Assembly: GCF_035999195.1 (NCBI RefSeq)
Contig: NZ_DASYGY010000009.1
Span: 62,001-126,000, forward strand
Direction of reading: 5' to 3'
Length of the DNA stretch: 64,000 nt
Source: Pseudoxanthomonas sp.
GTDB lineage: Bacteria > Pseudomonadota > Gammaproteobacteria > Xanthomonadales > Xanthomonadaceae
Positions 42,802-51,126 of the stretch are shown here, one piece after another. Position numbers and translations under genes: made by a program. The notes under the pieces are model-generated. The model did no database searches and was not told the origin of the DNA. It was given only the letters and a program-made list of their open reading frames with translations. The stretch's first letter is position 1. Every line of letters starts with the position of its first letter.

Positions 42802-44479
42802 GTGGCGCGCACTCGCTGACGTCGCGGTGCGCGCCGTGCCCGGTCGCGCGTTCGTGTCTGCGGGGGCGGCCACGGCGGACCATGCGGCGTTCCATCGCGA
42901 CATGCTGCGCTGGCGGGCGGCGTTCCGTGCGCGTGCCGGCGAGGTCTGGGCGCTCCATTTCGACGACGCCGCGCGGTTCGCCGCGGCGCTGTACGGCGCA
43001 TGGCACGCGGGCAAGACCGTGGTGCTGCCGGGCGATGCGCTGAGCGGCACACGGATGCGCCTGCGGACGCATGTGGATGGCTTCGCGGGCGACTGGGCCG
43101 AAAGCGATATGCCGTCGCCGGACGACGCGGCGGAAACCGCAGCCACCCTGGATCCGCTCGACCCGGATGCCACGCGGCTGATCGTCTTCACCTCGGGCAG
43201 CACGGGCGAGCCGGTGGCCATCGAGAAGCGGCTGCGCCAGCTGGATGCCGAAGTGCATGCGCTGGAAACCGCCCTGGGTGCTGGCCTCGATGGGGTGGCC
43301 GTGCACGGCACCGTCTCGCACCAGCACATCTACGGCCTGCTGTTCCGCGTGCTGTGGCCGCTGGCGGCCGGGCGCGCCATCGTGCCGCGCGCCTTCTTCC
43401 CGGAAGACCTGCTGGCCGCGATGGAGGGCCAGGATGCGGTGCTGGTCGCGAGTCCGGCCCACCTGAAGCGCTTGCCGGCGCAGTTGCCGTGGACATCGCT
43501 GCACGGGCGGTTGCGTGCCGTGTTCTCGTCCGGCGGTGCGCTGCCCGCGGACGCGGCGCACGACACCGCGCGCCTGCTTGGCGTTCCGCCCACCGAGATC
43601 CTTGGCAGCAGTGAAACCGGCGGTATCGCCTGGCGCCGCTGGGATGGCGAGCAGCCGGCATGGACCCCGTTGCCCGGCGTCGACTGGCGCGTGCACGACG
43701 GTGTGCTGGAAGTGCGTTCGCCGCACCTGGCCGATGCGGCGTGGTGGCGCGGCCAGGATCGCGCCGAGGCGGACGGCGATGGCGGGTTCCGGCTGCTCGG
43801 GCGTGCCGACCGCATCGTGAAAGTGGAAGAGCGTCGCGTCTCGCTGGACGCGCTCGAGCGCCGGCTCCAGTCGCATCCCGCGGTGAGGGAAGCCCGGGTT
43901 CTGTTGCTGGGCGGCGCGCGCAGTGCCCTGGCCGCCGTCGTCGCGATGGCGGACGGCGTGCCGGTCCCGGACGATGCCGCCGCGCGTCGTGCGTTGTCGC
44001 AGGCGCTGTCGCGGCATCTCGCCGACACCCAGGACGCCGTGACGCGGCCCCGTCGCTGGCGGTTCGTGGTGGCGCTGCCGTCGAATACGCAGGGCAAGGT
44101 GACCGAAACCGCGTTGACCGCGCTGTTCCGGCCGGAGCGTCCGGAGGCGAACTGGACGCTGCGCGAGGCCGCGCGGGCGCAGGCCGAGCTTCGGCTGGAC
44201 CCCTCCCTGGCGGTGTTCGATGGCCACTTCACCCAGGCCGCCGTGCTGCCCGGCGTCGCACAGCTGGACTGGGCGGTGCACCTGGCGCGGGAGGTGTTCG
44301 CCATGCCGCCGCGCTTCCTGCGCATGGAGGCGCTGAAGTTCCAGCGCGTGGCGCGGCCGGGCGACGTGATTTGGCTGGAGATCGAATGGCTGGCCGACCG
44401 CAGCACCCTGGTGTTCCGCTACACCTCCGTGCACGGTCCGCATGCGAGCGGCCGGGTAATGTTTGCCGATGAGCAGTGA
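42794..44479 (+). CDS. Aryl-CoA/ACP ligase fused to a hotdog dehydratase (ApeH-ApeI-like fusion)
   Basis: 561 residues in two parts. Residues 1 to about 445 are an AMP-binding ligase with the P-loop FTSGSTGEP (132-140), GSSETGGIAWRR and a C-terminal KVEERRVSLDALERRL segment; it would activate the aromatic starter, a hydroxybenzoate-type acid in xanthomonadin. From about residue 455 a FabA/FabZ-like hotdog domain begins (DGHFTQAAVLPGVAQLDWAV), matching the separate ApeI dehydratase of E. coli-type clusters. Starter activation and dehydration are thus joined in one polypeptide. The substrate is inferred. Confidence 0.88.
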   Translation: MAEWRALADVAVRAVPGRAFVSAGAATADHAAFHRDMLRWRAAFRARAGEVWALHFDDAARFAAALYGAWHAGKTVVLPGDALSGTRMRLRTHVDGFAGDWAESDMPSPDDAAETAATLDPLDPDATRLIVFTSGSTGEPVAIEKRLRQLDAEVHALETALGAGLDGVAVHGTVSHQHIYGLLFRVLWPLAAGRAIVPRAFFPEDLLAAMEGQDAVLVASPAHLKRLPAQLPWTSLHGRLRAVFSSGGALPADAAHDTARLLGVPPTEILGSSETGGIAWRRWDGEQPAWTPLPGVDWRVHDGVLEVRSPHLADAAWWRGQDRAEADGDGGFRLLGRADRIVKVEERRVSLDALERRLQSHPAVREARVLLLGGARSALAAVVAMADGVPVPDDAAARRALSQALSRHLADTQDAVTRPRRWRFVVALPSNTQGKVTETALTALFRPERPEANWTLREAARAQAELRLDPSLAVFDGHFTQAAVLPGVAQLDWAVHLAREVFAMPPRFLRMEALKFQRVARPGDVIWLEIEWLADRSTLVFRYTSVHGPHASGRVMFADEQ

Positions 44480-45245
44480 ATCCGTGCCGTCGTCCGCCGC
44501 GTTCCATCCGCTGGTGGTGATCCCGGTGTTCGACCATGAGCACGCCATCGCCACGATGGTGGCCGGCGTGGTCGCCACCGGCATGCCGTGCCTGCTGGTG
44601 GACGACGGCTCGGGCGAGGCCTGTGCGCGCGAACTGGACCGGCTTGCGGCCCTGCACGCGCCGCAGGTGCGCCTGCTGCGGCTGCCGGTGAACCAGGGCA
44701 AGGGCGGGGCGGTGCTGGCCGGTTTCCGCGACGCCGCCGCGCACGGCCATACCCACGCGCTGCAGATCGACGCGGACGGACAGCACGATCCGGCCGACAT
44801 CCCGCGTTTCCTTGCCGAAGCCCGTGCGCATCCGGACGACGTGATCTGCGGCGTGCCGCTGTACGACGACAGTGTGCCGAAGGGGCGGCTGTACGGTCGC
44901 TACCTGACCCACGTGTGGGTGTGGATCAACACGCTGTCGTTCGCCATCCGCGATTCGATGTGCGGCTTTCGCGTGTATCCGCTGCCGCCGGTGCTGCGCC
45001 TGATGGATGAGGAGACCCTCGGGCGGCGCATGGATTTCGATTCCGAGGTGCTGGTCAGGTTGTTCTGGCGCGGCCTGGCGGTGCGCAACCTGCCCACGCG
45101 CGTGACCTATCCGCTCGACGGCGTGTCGCACTTCGACCTGTGGCGCGACAACGTGCGGATCACCCGCATGCACACGCGCCTGTTCTTCGGCATGCTGCGG
45201 CGGCTGCCGCGCCTGCTCGCGCGTCGACCGGTGGCGTCGGCATGA
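44469..45245 (+). CDS. Glycosyltransferase family 2
   Basis: 258-residue GT-A fold transferase of the dolichol-phosphate-mannose-synthase-like group: LVVIPVFDHEHAI, LLVDDGSG, and the metal-binding IDADGQHDP. The ATG at 44469 is preferred to the TTG six bases earlier. It overlaps both neighbours (11 and 4 bases). In ApeJ of some clusters a GT2 domain and an acyltransferase are fused; here they are two adjacent genes. The acceptor may be the polyene head group or the lipid anchor. Confidence 0.87.
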   Translation: MSSESVPSSAAFHPLVVIPVFDHEHAIATMVAGVVATGMPCLLVDDGSGEACARELDRLAALHAPQVRLLRLPVNQGKGGAVLAGFRDAAAHGHTHALQIDADGQHDPADIPRFLAEARAHPDDVICGVPLYDDSVPKGRLYGRYLTHVWVWINTLSFAIRDSMCGFRVYPLPPVLRLMDEETLGRRMDFDSEVLVRLFWRGLAVRNLPTRVTYPLDGVSHFDLWRDNVRITRMHTRLFFGMLRRLPRLLARRPVASA

Positions 45246-46186
45246 GCGCCCGCAGCCAGCACTGGGCCGACCTCGGCGAGTCCACCTCGGTGCGCGGCAT
45301 CCTGCTGCTGTGCGCGGTGCATCGCTGGCTGGGGCGTTGGCCGTTCCGCGCCTGCGTGTATCCGGTGGTGCTGGCGCACTGGCTGCTCAACGGCACTGCG
45401 CGGCGCGCATCGCTGCAGTACCTGCGTCGCGCGCACGCTCATCTGGGCGTGCCGGCGCGGCGTCCCGGCATGGGGCAGAGCCTGCACCATTTCGCGATGT
45501 TCGCCGAAACGATGCTCGACAAGATCCTCGCCCTGGGCCAGCGCTATCCGGTCGACAAGGTCCGGATGGAACGCAACGGCGTGCTGGCGCGGGTACGCTC
45601 GGGGCAGGGCGGATTGATCGTGACCGGCCACCTGGGCTGCCTTGAGCTGTGCCAGGTGATGGCCGAGCAGGTGCCGGGCATGCGCCTGACCGCACTGGTG
45701 CATACGGCGCACGCCGAGCGCTTCAACCGGATGATGCGCCAGCTGGACGAGACCACGCGGGTCGAACTGCTGCAGGTCACCGACCTGGGGCCGGCCGACG
45801 CGGTGAAGCTCGCCGAGCGCGTGGCGCGCGGGGAGTTCGTCGCCATCGCCGGCGACCGCGTCCCGCTGCGCGGTGGCCGCAGCGTCAGCGCCCCCTTTCT
45901 CGGTCATGAGGCGCGCTTCCCGATCGGGGCCTACGTGCTGGGCGCGGCACTGCGCTGTCCGGTGTTCGTCATGGCCTGCCTGCACGAGGGCGACGGCTAT
46001 GCCGTGCAGTTCGACACCTTCGCCGAGCGCATCGAACTGCCGCGCGGCTCGCGCGATGCGGCCCTGGCCGGCTACGCTGCGCAGTTCTCGGCATGGATGG
46101 AACAGCAGGTCCGCCGCTCCCCGTACGACTGGTTCAACTTCTACCCTTTCTGGGATCAGGTAACGCATGACGCCCGCAATGAATGA
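45242..46186 (+). CDS. LpxL/HtrB-type acyltransferase
   Basis: 314-residue lipid A acyltransferase-like protein from the ATG overlapping the GT2 stop. It shows the HX4E box in TGHLGCLE, then VAIAGDRVPLRGGRSVSAPFLG, as in LpxL relatives, and lacks a clear long transmembrane anchor. Within an aryl polyene cluster it probably acylates the pigment or its glycolipid carrier rather than lipid A. It overlaps the lyase gene by 20 bases. Confidence 0.83.
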   Translation: MSARSQHWADLGESTSVRGILLLCAVHRWLGRWPFRACVYPVVLAHWLLNGTARRASLQYLRRAHAHLGVPARRPGMGQSLHHFAMFAETMLDKILALGQRYPVDKVRMERNGVLARVRSGQGGLIVTGHLGCLELCQVMAEQVPGMRLTALVHTAHAERFNRMMRQLDETTRVELLQVTDLGPADAVKLAERVARGEFVAIAGDRVPLRGGRSVSAPFLGHEARFPIGAYVLGAALRCPVFVMACLHEGDGYAVQFDTFAERIELPRGSRDAALAGYAAQFSAWMEQQVRRSPYDWFNFYPFWDQVTHDARNE

Positions 46187-47720
46187 CCCCGCGGCGCCCG
46201 TCTTCGGCGATGCACCGCTAAGCATCGAGGACGTGGTGGCGCTGGCGCGACGGCAGGTACCCGCGGTGCTGTCGACGCACCCGGCGTTCCGCGCGCGGAT
46301 CGCCAAGGGTGCGGATTTCCTCAGCCGGTTGCTGGAAGAGGAGGGCGTGATCTACGGCGTCACCACCGGCTATGGCGACTCCTGCACGGTCAACATTCCG
46401 CCCGCGCTGGTCGCGGAACTGCCGCACCACCTGTACACCTACCACGGCTGCGGACTGGGCCGCTTCCTGGACCCGGCCGAAACGCGTGCCGTGCTCGCCG
46501 CGCGGCTGGCCTCGCTGGTACGCGGCATGTCGGGCGTCAGTCTGCCATTGCTGGAAGGACTGGCCACGCTGCTGCGGCACGACGTGCTGCCCCTGATTCC
46601 CGCCGAAGGCTCCGTCGGCGCGAGCGGCGACCTGACGCCGTTGTCCTACGTGGCGGCGGTGCTGTGCGGCGAACGCGAAGTGCTGCACGAGGGCCGCCAG
46701 CGGCCCGCACGCGAAGTGCTGGCCGAGATAGGCATGACGCCACTGACGCTGCGTCCGAAGGAAGGGCTGGCGATCATGAACGGGACCGCCGTCATGACCG
46801 CGCTGGCGTGCCTGGCCTTCCACCGTGCGGCGTACCTGTCGCGGCTGGCCACCCGGCTGACCGCGTTCAACGTGCTGGCCAGCGACGGCAACGCGCACCA
46901 CTTCGATGCGGTGCTGTTCGCCGCCAAGCCGCATCCCGGACAGTCGCGGGTGGCGCAGCGGCTGCGCGAGGACCTGCACAGCGACCGTCCGCCGCGCAAC
47001 GAGCAGCGCCTGCAGGACCGCTACTCGCTGCGCTGCGCGCCGCACGTGATCGGCGTGCTGGAAGACGCGCTGCCGTTCCTGCGCCAGCTGATCGAGACCG
47101 AACTCAACAGCGCCAACGACAATCCGCTGATCGATCCGGAACGCGAGCAGATCCTGCACGGCGGCCATTTCTACGGGGGCCACATCGCGTTCGCGATGGA
47201 TTCGCTGAAGAACACCGTCGCCAATGTCGCCGACCTGCTGGACCGCCAGCTCGCCCTGATCGTGGACGCGCGCTACAACCATGGCCTGCCGGCCAACCTG
47301 TCGGGCGCCACCGGCCCGCGTGCGGCGATCAATCACGGCTTGAAGGCACTGCAGATCAGCGTGTCGGCGTGGACCGCCGAAGCCTTGAAGCTGACGATGC
47401 CGGCGTCGGTGTTCTCGCGGTCCACCGAATGCCACAACCAGGACAAGGTCAGCATGGGCACGATTGCCGCACGCGACTGCCTGCGCGTGATCGAACTGAC
47501 CGAACAGGTCGTGGCCGGCATGCTGATCGCCGCGCGCCAGGCGCTGGCGCTGCGCGAGCGTGTCGGCCTGCAGTCCACCCTCGGTGAGGGGCCGGCGACG
47601 ATGTACGCCGACCTGCAGGCGCGCATCGCGCTGGTGGAGGAGGACCGTGCGCTGGACGGCGAGCTGCGGCAGCTGCTGGTCGACATCCGCGACGAACGCT
47701 GGGATGTCTATGCCGACTGA
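46167..47720 (+). CDS. MIO-dependent aromatic amino acid ammonia-lyase (HAL/TAL-like)
   Basis: 517-residue lyase of the histidine/tyrosine/phenylalanine ammonia-lyase family. The self-forming MIO cofactor tripeptide is Ala152-Ser153-Gly154 (GSVGASGDLTPLS), the catalytic Tyr is Tyr63 (YGVTTGYG), and SRSTECHNQDKVSMG is the conserved late segment. The substrate-selectivity loop reads HHLYTYHGCG; it lacks the HHLASG-type pattern of Rhodobacter tyrosine lyase, so the amino acid used is undetermined. No hut genes are nearby. Position inside the pigment operon suggests it makes an aromatic precursor. AGGTAACGC precedes the chosen ATG. Confidence 0.85.
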   Translation: MTPAMNDPAAPVFGDAPLSIEDVVALARRQVPAVLSTHPAFRARIAKGADFLSRLLEEEGVIYGVTTGYGDSCTVNIPPALVAELPHHLYTYHGCGLGRFLDPAETRAVLAARLASLVRGMSGVSLPLLEGLATLLRHDVLPLIPAEGSVGASGDLTPLSYVAAVLCGEREVLHEGRQRPAREVLAEIGMTPLTLRPKEGLAIMNGTAVMTALACLAFHRAAYLSRLATRLTAFNVLASDGNAHHFDAVLFAAKPHPGQSRVAQRLREDLHSDRPPRNEQRLQDRYSLRCAPHVIGVLEDALPFLRQLIETELNSANDNPLIDPEREQILHGGHFYGGHIAFAMDSLKNTVANVADLLDRQLALIVDARYNHGLPANLSGATGPRAAINHGLKALQISVSAWTAEALKLTMPASVFSRSTECHNQDKVSMGTIAARDCLRVIELTEQVVAGMLIAARQALALRERVGLQSTLGEGPATMYADLQARIALVEEDRALDGELRQLLVDIRDERWDVYAD

Positions 47721-48141
47721 CCTGCGCGACGACCTGGCGATCGAGATCCGGCTCAGTCCGGCGTTCCACGATTGCGATGCCATGCAGGTGGTGTGGCACG
47801 GGCACTACTTCAAGTACCTGGAGATCGCCCGTTGCGCGTTGCTGCAGCGCTTCGACTACGACTATCCGCAGATGCAGGCCTCCGGTTATCTGTGGCCGGT
47901 CGTCGATGCCCGGGTGAAGTACATCCGGCCGCTGCGGTACGCGCAGCCGCTGGTGGTGGCCGCCCGCATCAGCGAGTGGGAGAACCGGCTGAAACTGGAC
48001 TACCGGATCCGCGACGCCGCCAGCGACGAGGTGCTGACGCGTGCGCACACGATCCAGGTGGCGGTCGACGCCGCTTCAGGCGAGATGCGCTATCAGTGCC
48101 CGCCTGTGCTGTGGGAACGGCTGGGAGTCCAGGCGCCATGA
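47710..48141 (+). CDS. Hotdog acyl thioesterase (YbgC/4HBT-like, ApeK-like)
   Basis: 143-residue 4-hydroxybenzoyl-CoA thioesterase-like protein; HDCDAMQVVWHGHYFKYLE carries the catalytic Asp of the YbgC group. An ATG two codons earlier (47704) is an alternative start. It would release or edit acyl-ACP intermediates. It overlaps the lyase gene and is itself overlapped by the LolA-like gene by four bases. Confidence 0.85.
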   Translation: MPTDLRDDLAIEIRLSPAFHDCDAMQVVWHGHYFKYLEIARCALLQRFDYDYPQMQASGYLWPVVDARVKYIRPLRYAQPLVVAARISEWENRLKLDYRIRDAASDEVLTRAHTIQVAVDAASGEMRYQCPPVLWERLGVQAP

Positions 48142-48767
48142 AGAGGGCCCGTGCAGGTCTGTTCGCGTTCGTGCTGGTCTTGGTGGCGGCTGGCGCCGTG
48201 CCGATGGCCATCGCGGCCGATCCGCTGCTGCAGGTGCGCGACCAGGTGGCGCAGGTGCCGGTGTTGCGCGGCGACTTTGCCCAGGAAAAGCAGGTCGCCG
48301 GCTTCAGGAATCCGCTGCGCTCGAGTGGCCGTTTCCTGCTCGCGCGCGACAAGGGCGTGGTCTGGACCACGACCGCACCGTTTCCGTCCGAACTCGTCAT
48401 CACGCGCGACCGCATCCTCAGCCGCCAGCGCGACGGCAGCCGTCGCGTGGAAGTGGACGGCAAACAGCAGCCCGGACTGCGCAGCGTCAACGCGATGATG
48501 TTCGCCCTGATGAGCGGCGACATGAAGGCATTGACCTCGGCGTTCGACGTGAAAAGCGAGCCGGCGACGACCGGCTGGGCGATGACGCTGGTGCCGCGCT
48601 CGCGCCAGCTGGCGCAGGCGTTCACGTCGGTGCGCCTGTCGGGTGACCGTTACGTGCGCGAGGTCGAGCTGCGGGAGGCCAACGGCGATCTCACCCGACT
48701 GCGTTTCAGCGGCATGAGCGAGGCGCCGGCCACGCTGTCGCGTGACGAGGCGGCCCGGCTTGAGTGA
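48138..48767 (+). CDS. LolA-like periplasmic carrier protein (ApeL-like)
   Basis: 209-residue secreted protein: signal peptide (residues 1-26, cleavage near AIA-AD) followed by a LolA/LolB-like half-barrel (GDFAQEKQVAGFRNPLRSSGRFLLARDKGVVW). In aryl polyene clusters it is thought to carry the hydrophobic product or its lipid form across the periplasm with the MMPL pump and the lipoprotein. Its ATG overlaps the thioesterase stop. Confidence 0.85.
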   Translation: MKRARAGLFAFVLVLVAAGAVPMAIAADPLLQVRDQVAQVPVLRGDFAQEKQVAGFRNPLRSSGRFLLARDKGVVWTTTAPFPSELVITRDRILSRQRDGSRRVEVDGKQQPGLRSVNAMMFALMSGDMKALTSAFDVKSEPATTGWAMTLVPRSRQLAQAFTSVRLSGDRYVREVELREANGDLTRLRFSGMSEAPATLSRDEAARLE

Positions 48768-51126
48768 GTCCGCGCTCCCCGCCGCACCCGGCCGGCCACT
48801 GCGTGGCTGGCGTTGGCTCGCGCTGGCGTGGCTGCTGGTGCTGTCCGCCGTGGTGTGGCACCACGTGCGGTTCTGGCAGGCGCCGCGCATCGACACCGAT
48901 GTGCTGGCCTTGCTGCCGGAAGAAGCGGGCGATCCCGCGGTCGCCGATGCGACCCGGCGCATCGCCGGGAACAGTGCGCGCGATATCGTGGTCCTGCTCG
49001 GCGCAGAGGATGCCCAAGCCACGCTGAAGGCGCGCGAAGCCTTCGAGGCCGCGCTCTCCGGTCCCGCCGCGCAGGCCATGCTGGCGACGGCCGGATCGCC
49101 GGAGGACTGGTTCGTCCAGGCGCGCGACACGCTGGCGCCGTATCGCGACCGCCTGCTGACGCCGGCGCAGCGCGACATGCTCCTGCGCACACCGGCCGAT
49201 GCGCTGGCCGAGTCGGCCCTGGCCGCGCTGTATGGCCCGATGGGCGCACCCCGGCTCACCGACTGGCGCAGCGATCCGCTCGGACTGTGGCCGCAATGGT
49301 GGCAGGCGCAGGCCGTGGTGTCCGGCGTGGCGCTGGATGGCGACGGCCTGCTGCAGGCAGAAGGCCGCCACTGGGCCGTGCTCCAGTACACGTTGCGGAC
49401 CTCGGCGTTTCGTCTGGATGGCGAGCGCCATCTGCGGGACGCACTGGATGCGGCGACCGCCGCAGCCGGCGCGGTGACGCCGGATCTGCGCGTACTGAAG
49501 GCCGGCGTGCCGCTGCATGCGGAATCGGCCGCCGTACAGGCCAGCCGCGAGGTCAACACGATCGGCTGGGGCTCGCTGGCGGCGGTGCTGCTGCTGGTCT
49601 GGCTGGCGTTCCGTTCGCTGCGTCCGCTGTTGCTGGTGGCGCTGTCGCTGCTGGTCGGCTGCGCGGTGGCGCTGAGCGTGACGGTGCTGGTGTTCGGCAA
49701 GATCCACCTGCTGACGTTGATCTTCGGCGCCAGCCTGGTGGGCGTGGCGGAGGACTACGGTATCCATTGGTTCGCATCACGGCAGGGCGTGGCCAGCGAA
49801 CGGCGATGGTCGCTGTTGCGCCATCTGCTGCCGGGCCTGTGGCTGGCGCTGCTGACCAGCGCGCTTGCCTACCTGGCGCTGGGACTGGCGCCGTTCCCCG
49901 GCCTGCGGCAGATGGCGCTGTTTTCCGTCGTCGGCCTGGCCTCGGCGTTCCTGACGGTGATCTTCCTGTTCCCGTGGCTGGATGGCGGGCAGGTGCGCGC
50001 GACCCGCTTCTCGCGCTGGCTGGGCGGCACGCTGGCGCGCTGGCCGCGCGTGTCGCGCCGTCGCGGCGCGCTGGTGGCTGCCGTCGTGGTGCTAGTCGTG
50101 GCTGTTCCGGGCTTGCTGCGCGTGCAGGGCAACGACGACCTGCGCGGCCTGCAGTCTTCGCCGCCGGAACTGATCGAACAGCAGCGCGAGGCCGGCCGTC
50201 TGCTCGGACTGCCCAGTCCGGCGCAGTTCTTCCTGGTGCAGGGCCGCGATGCGGAACAGGTGCTGCAGCGCGAGGAACAACTGGTCGCACGACTGCGCCA
50301 GGCCGAGGCCGGCGGTGCCGTCGGCGGGCACCGGGCGCTGAGCGACTGGCTGCCATCGCAGCGCAGGCAGGACGAGGACGCGGCACTGACGTCGCGCGTC
50401 GAACGGGAGGTGCTGGCGCGGCTGTCGGCGGTGACGGGCGAGAGCCTCGAGCGCGGCGATCTGGCTACCGACGCCCTCGGTATCGAAACCTTCCTGGCGT
50501 CGCCGGCCTCGTTGCCCGTGCGTCATCTGTGGCTGGGCGAGGTGGGGCAGGGCGTGGCCTCGGTGGTGCTGGTCAACGACCGCTCGCAGCCGGAGGCGCT
50601 GGCCACGTTCGCCAGGCAGGCCGACGGGCTGGACGGCGTGCGCTGGGTCGATCGCACCGCCGACATGTCACGCCTGCTCGGGCACTACCGGCACATGATG
50701 TCGTGGCTGCTGCTGGCGGGCGTGGTGGTGGTGTTCGTGGTGCTGGCTCTGCGTTATCGCGGTCAGGCGTGGCGGGTGATCGCGCCGACCCTCCTGGCCG
50801 GTGTGCTGACGGTGGCGTTGCTGGGCTGGCTGGGCCAGCCGCTGCAGTTGTTCAACGTGCTGGCGCTCATGCTGCTGCTGGGCATGGGCATCGACTACGG
50901 CATCTTCCTGGTCGAGCATCGCGGCGATCCCAGCGCGTGGCTGGCGGTCTGCGTCGGCGCCGCCAGCACCTGGCTCTCGTTCGGCCTGCTGGGCCTGTCG
51001 GCGACCCCGGCGCTGCGTGCGTTCGGCCTGACCCTTCTGTTCGGCATCGGCCTGGTCTGGCTGCTGTCGCCCCTGTTCCGGCCCGGTCCGGACGAACTCC
51101 CCTCGGATGGACACTCTCCCGCATGA
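48760..51126 (+). CDS. MMPL/RND-family exporter (ApeM-like)
   Basis: 788-residue membrane transporter with about twelve helices arranged as two halves: a first helix at about 17-35, a large periplasmic loop, five helices between about 265 and 440, a second loop, then five helices from about 640 to the end. It fits MMPL-type exporters proposed to move aryl polyene lipids to the outer membrane. I chose the TTG at 48760 because GAGG lies 9 bases upstream and it just overlaps the LolA-like gene; a GTG 18 bases earlier lacks a ribosome-binding site. Confidence 0.87.
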   Translation: MSESALPAAPGRPLRGWRWLALAWLLVLSAVVWHHVRFWQAPRIDTDVLALLPEEAGDPAVADATRRIAGNSARDIVVLLGAEDAQATLKAREAFEAALSGPAAQAMLATAGSPEDWFVQARDTLAPYRDRLLTPAQRDMLLRTPADALAESALAALYGPMGAPRLTDWRSDPLGLWPQWWQAQAVVSGVALDGDGLLQAEGRHWAVLQYTLRTSAFRLDGERHLRDALDAATAAAGAVTPDLRVLKAGVPLHAESAAVQASREVNTIGWGSLAAVLLLVWLAFRSLRPLLLVALSLLVGCAVALSVTVLVFGKIHLLTLIFGASLVGVAEDYGIHWFASRQGVASERRWSLLRHLLPGLWLALLTSALAYLALGLAPFPGLRQMALFSVVGLASAFLTVIFLFPWLDGGQVRATRFSRWLGGTLARWPRVSRRRGALVAAVVVLVVAVPGLLRVQGNDDLRGLQSSPPELIEQQREAGRLLGLPSPAQFFLVQGRDAEQVLQREEQLVARLRQAEAGGAVGGHRALSDWLPSQRRQDEDAALTSRVEREVLARLSAVTGESLERGDLATDALGIETFLASPASLPVRHLWLGEVGQGVASVVLVNDRSQPEALATFARQADGLDGVRWVDRTADMSRLLGHYRHMMSWLLLAGVVVVFVVLALRYRGQAWRVIAPTLLAGVLTVALLGWLGQPLQLFNVLALMLLLGMGIDYGIFLVEHRGDPSAWLAVCVGAASTWLSFGLLGLSATPALRAFGLTLLFGIGLVWLLSPLFRPGPDELPSDGHSPA

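Noticed and set aside
48813..51122. Large plus-strand extension (1180-residue frame) upstream of the halogenase-like gene
   Set aside because: It lies in another frame of the MMPL exporter and is Arg/Gly-rich; the FAD fold begins exactly at the ATG at 51123.
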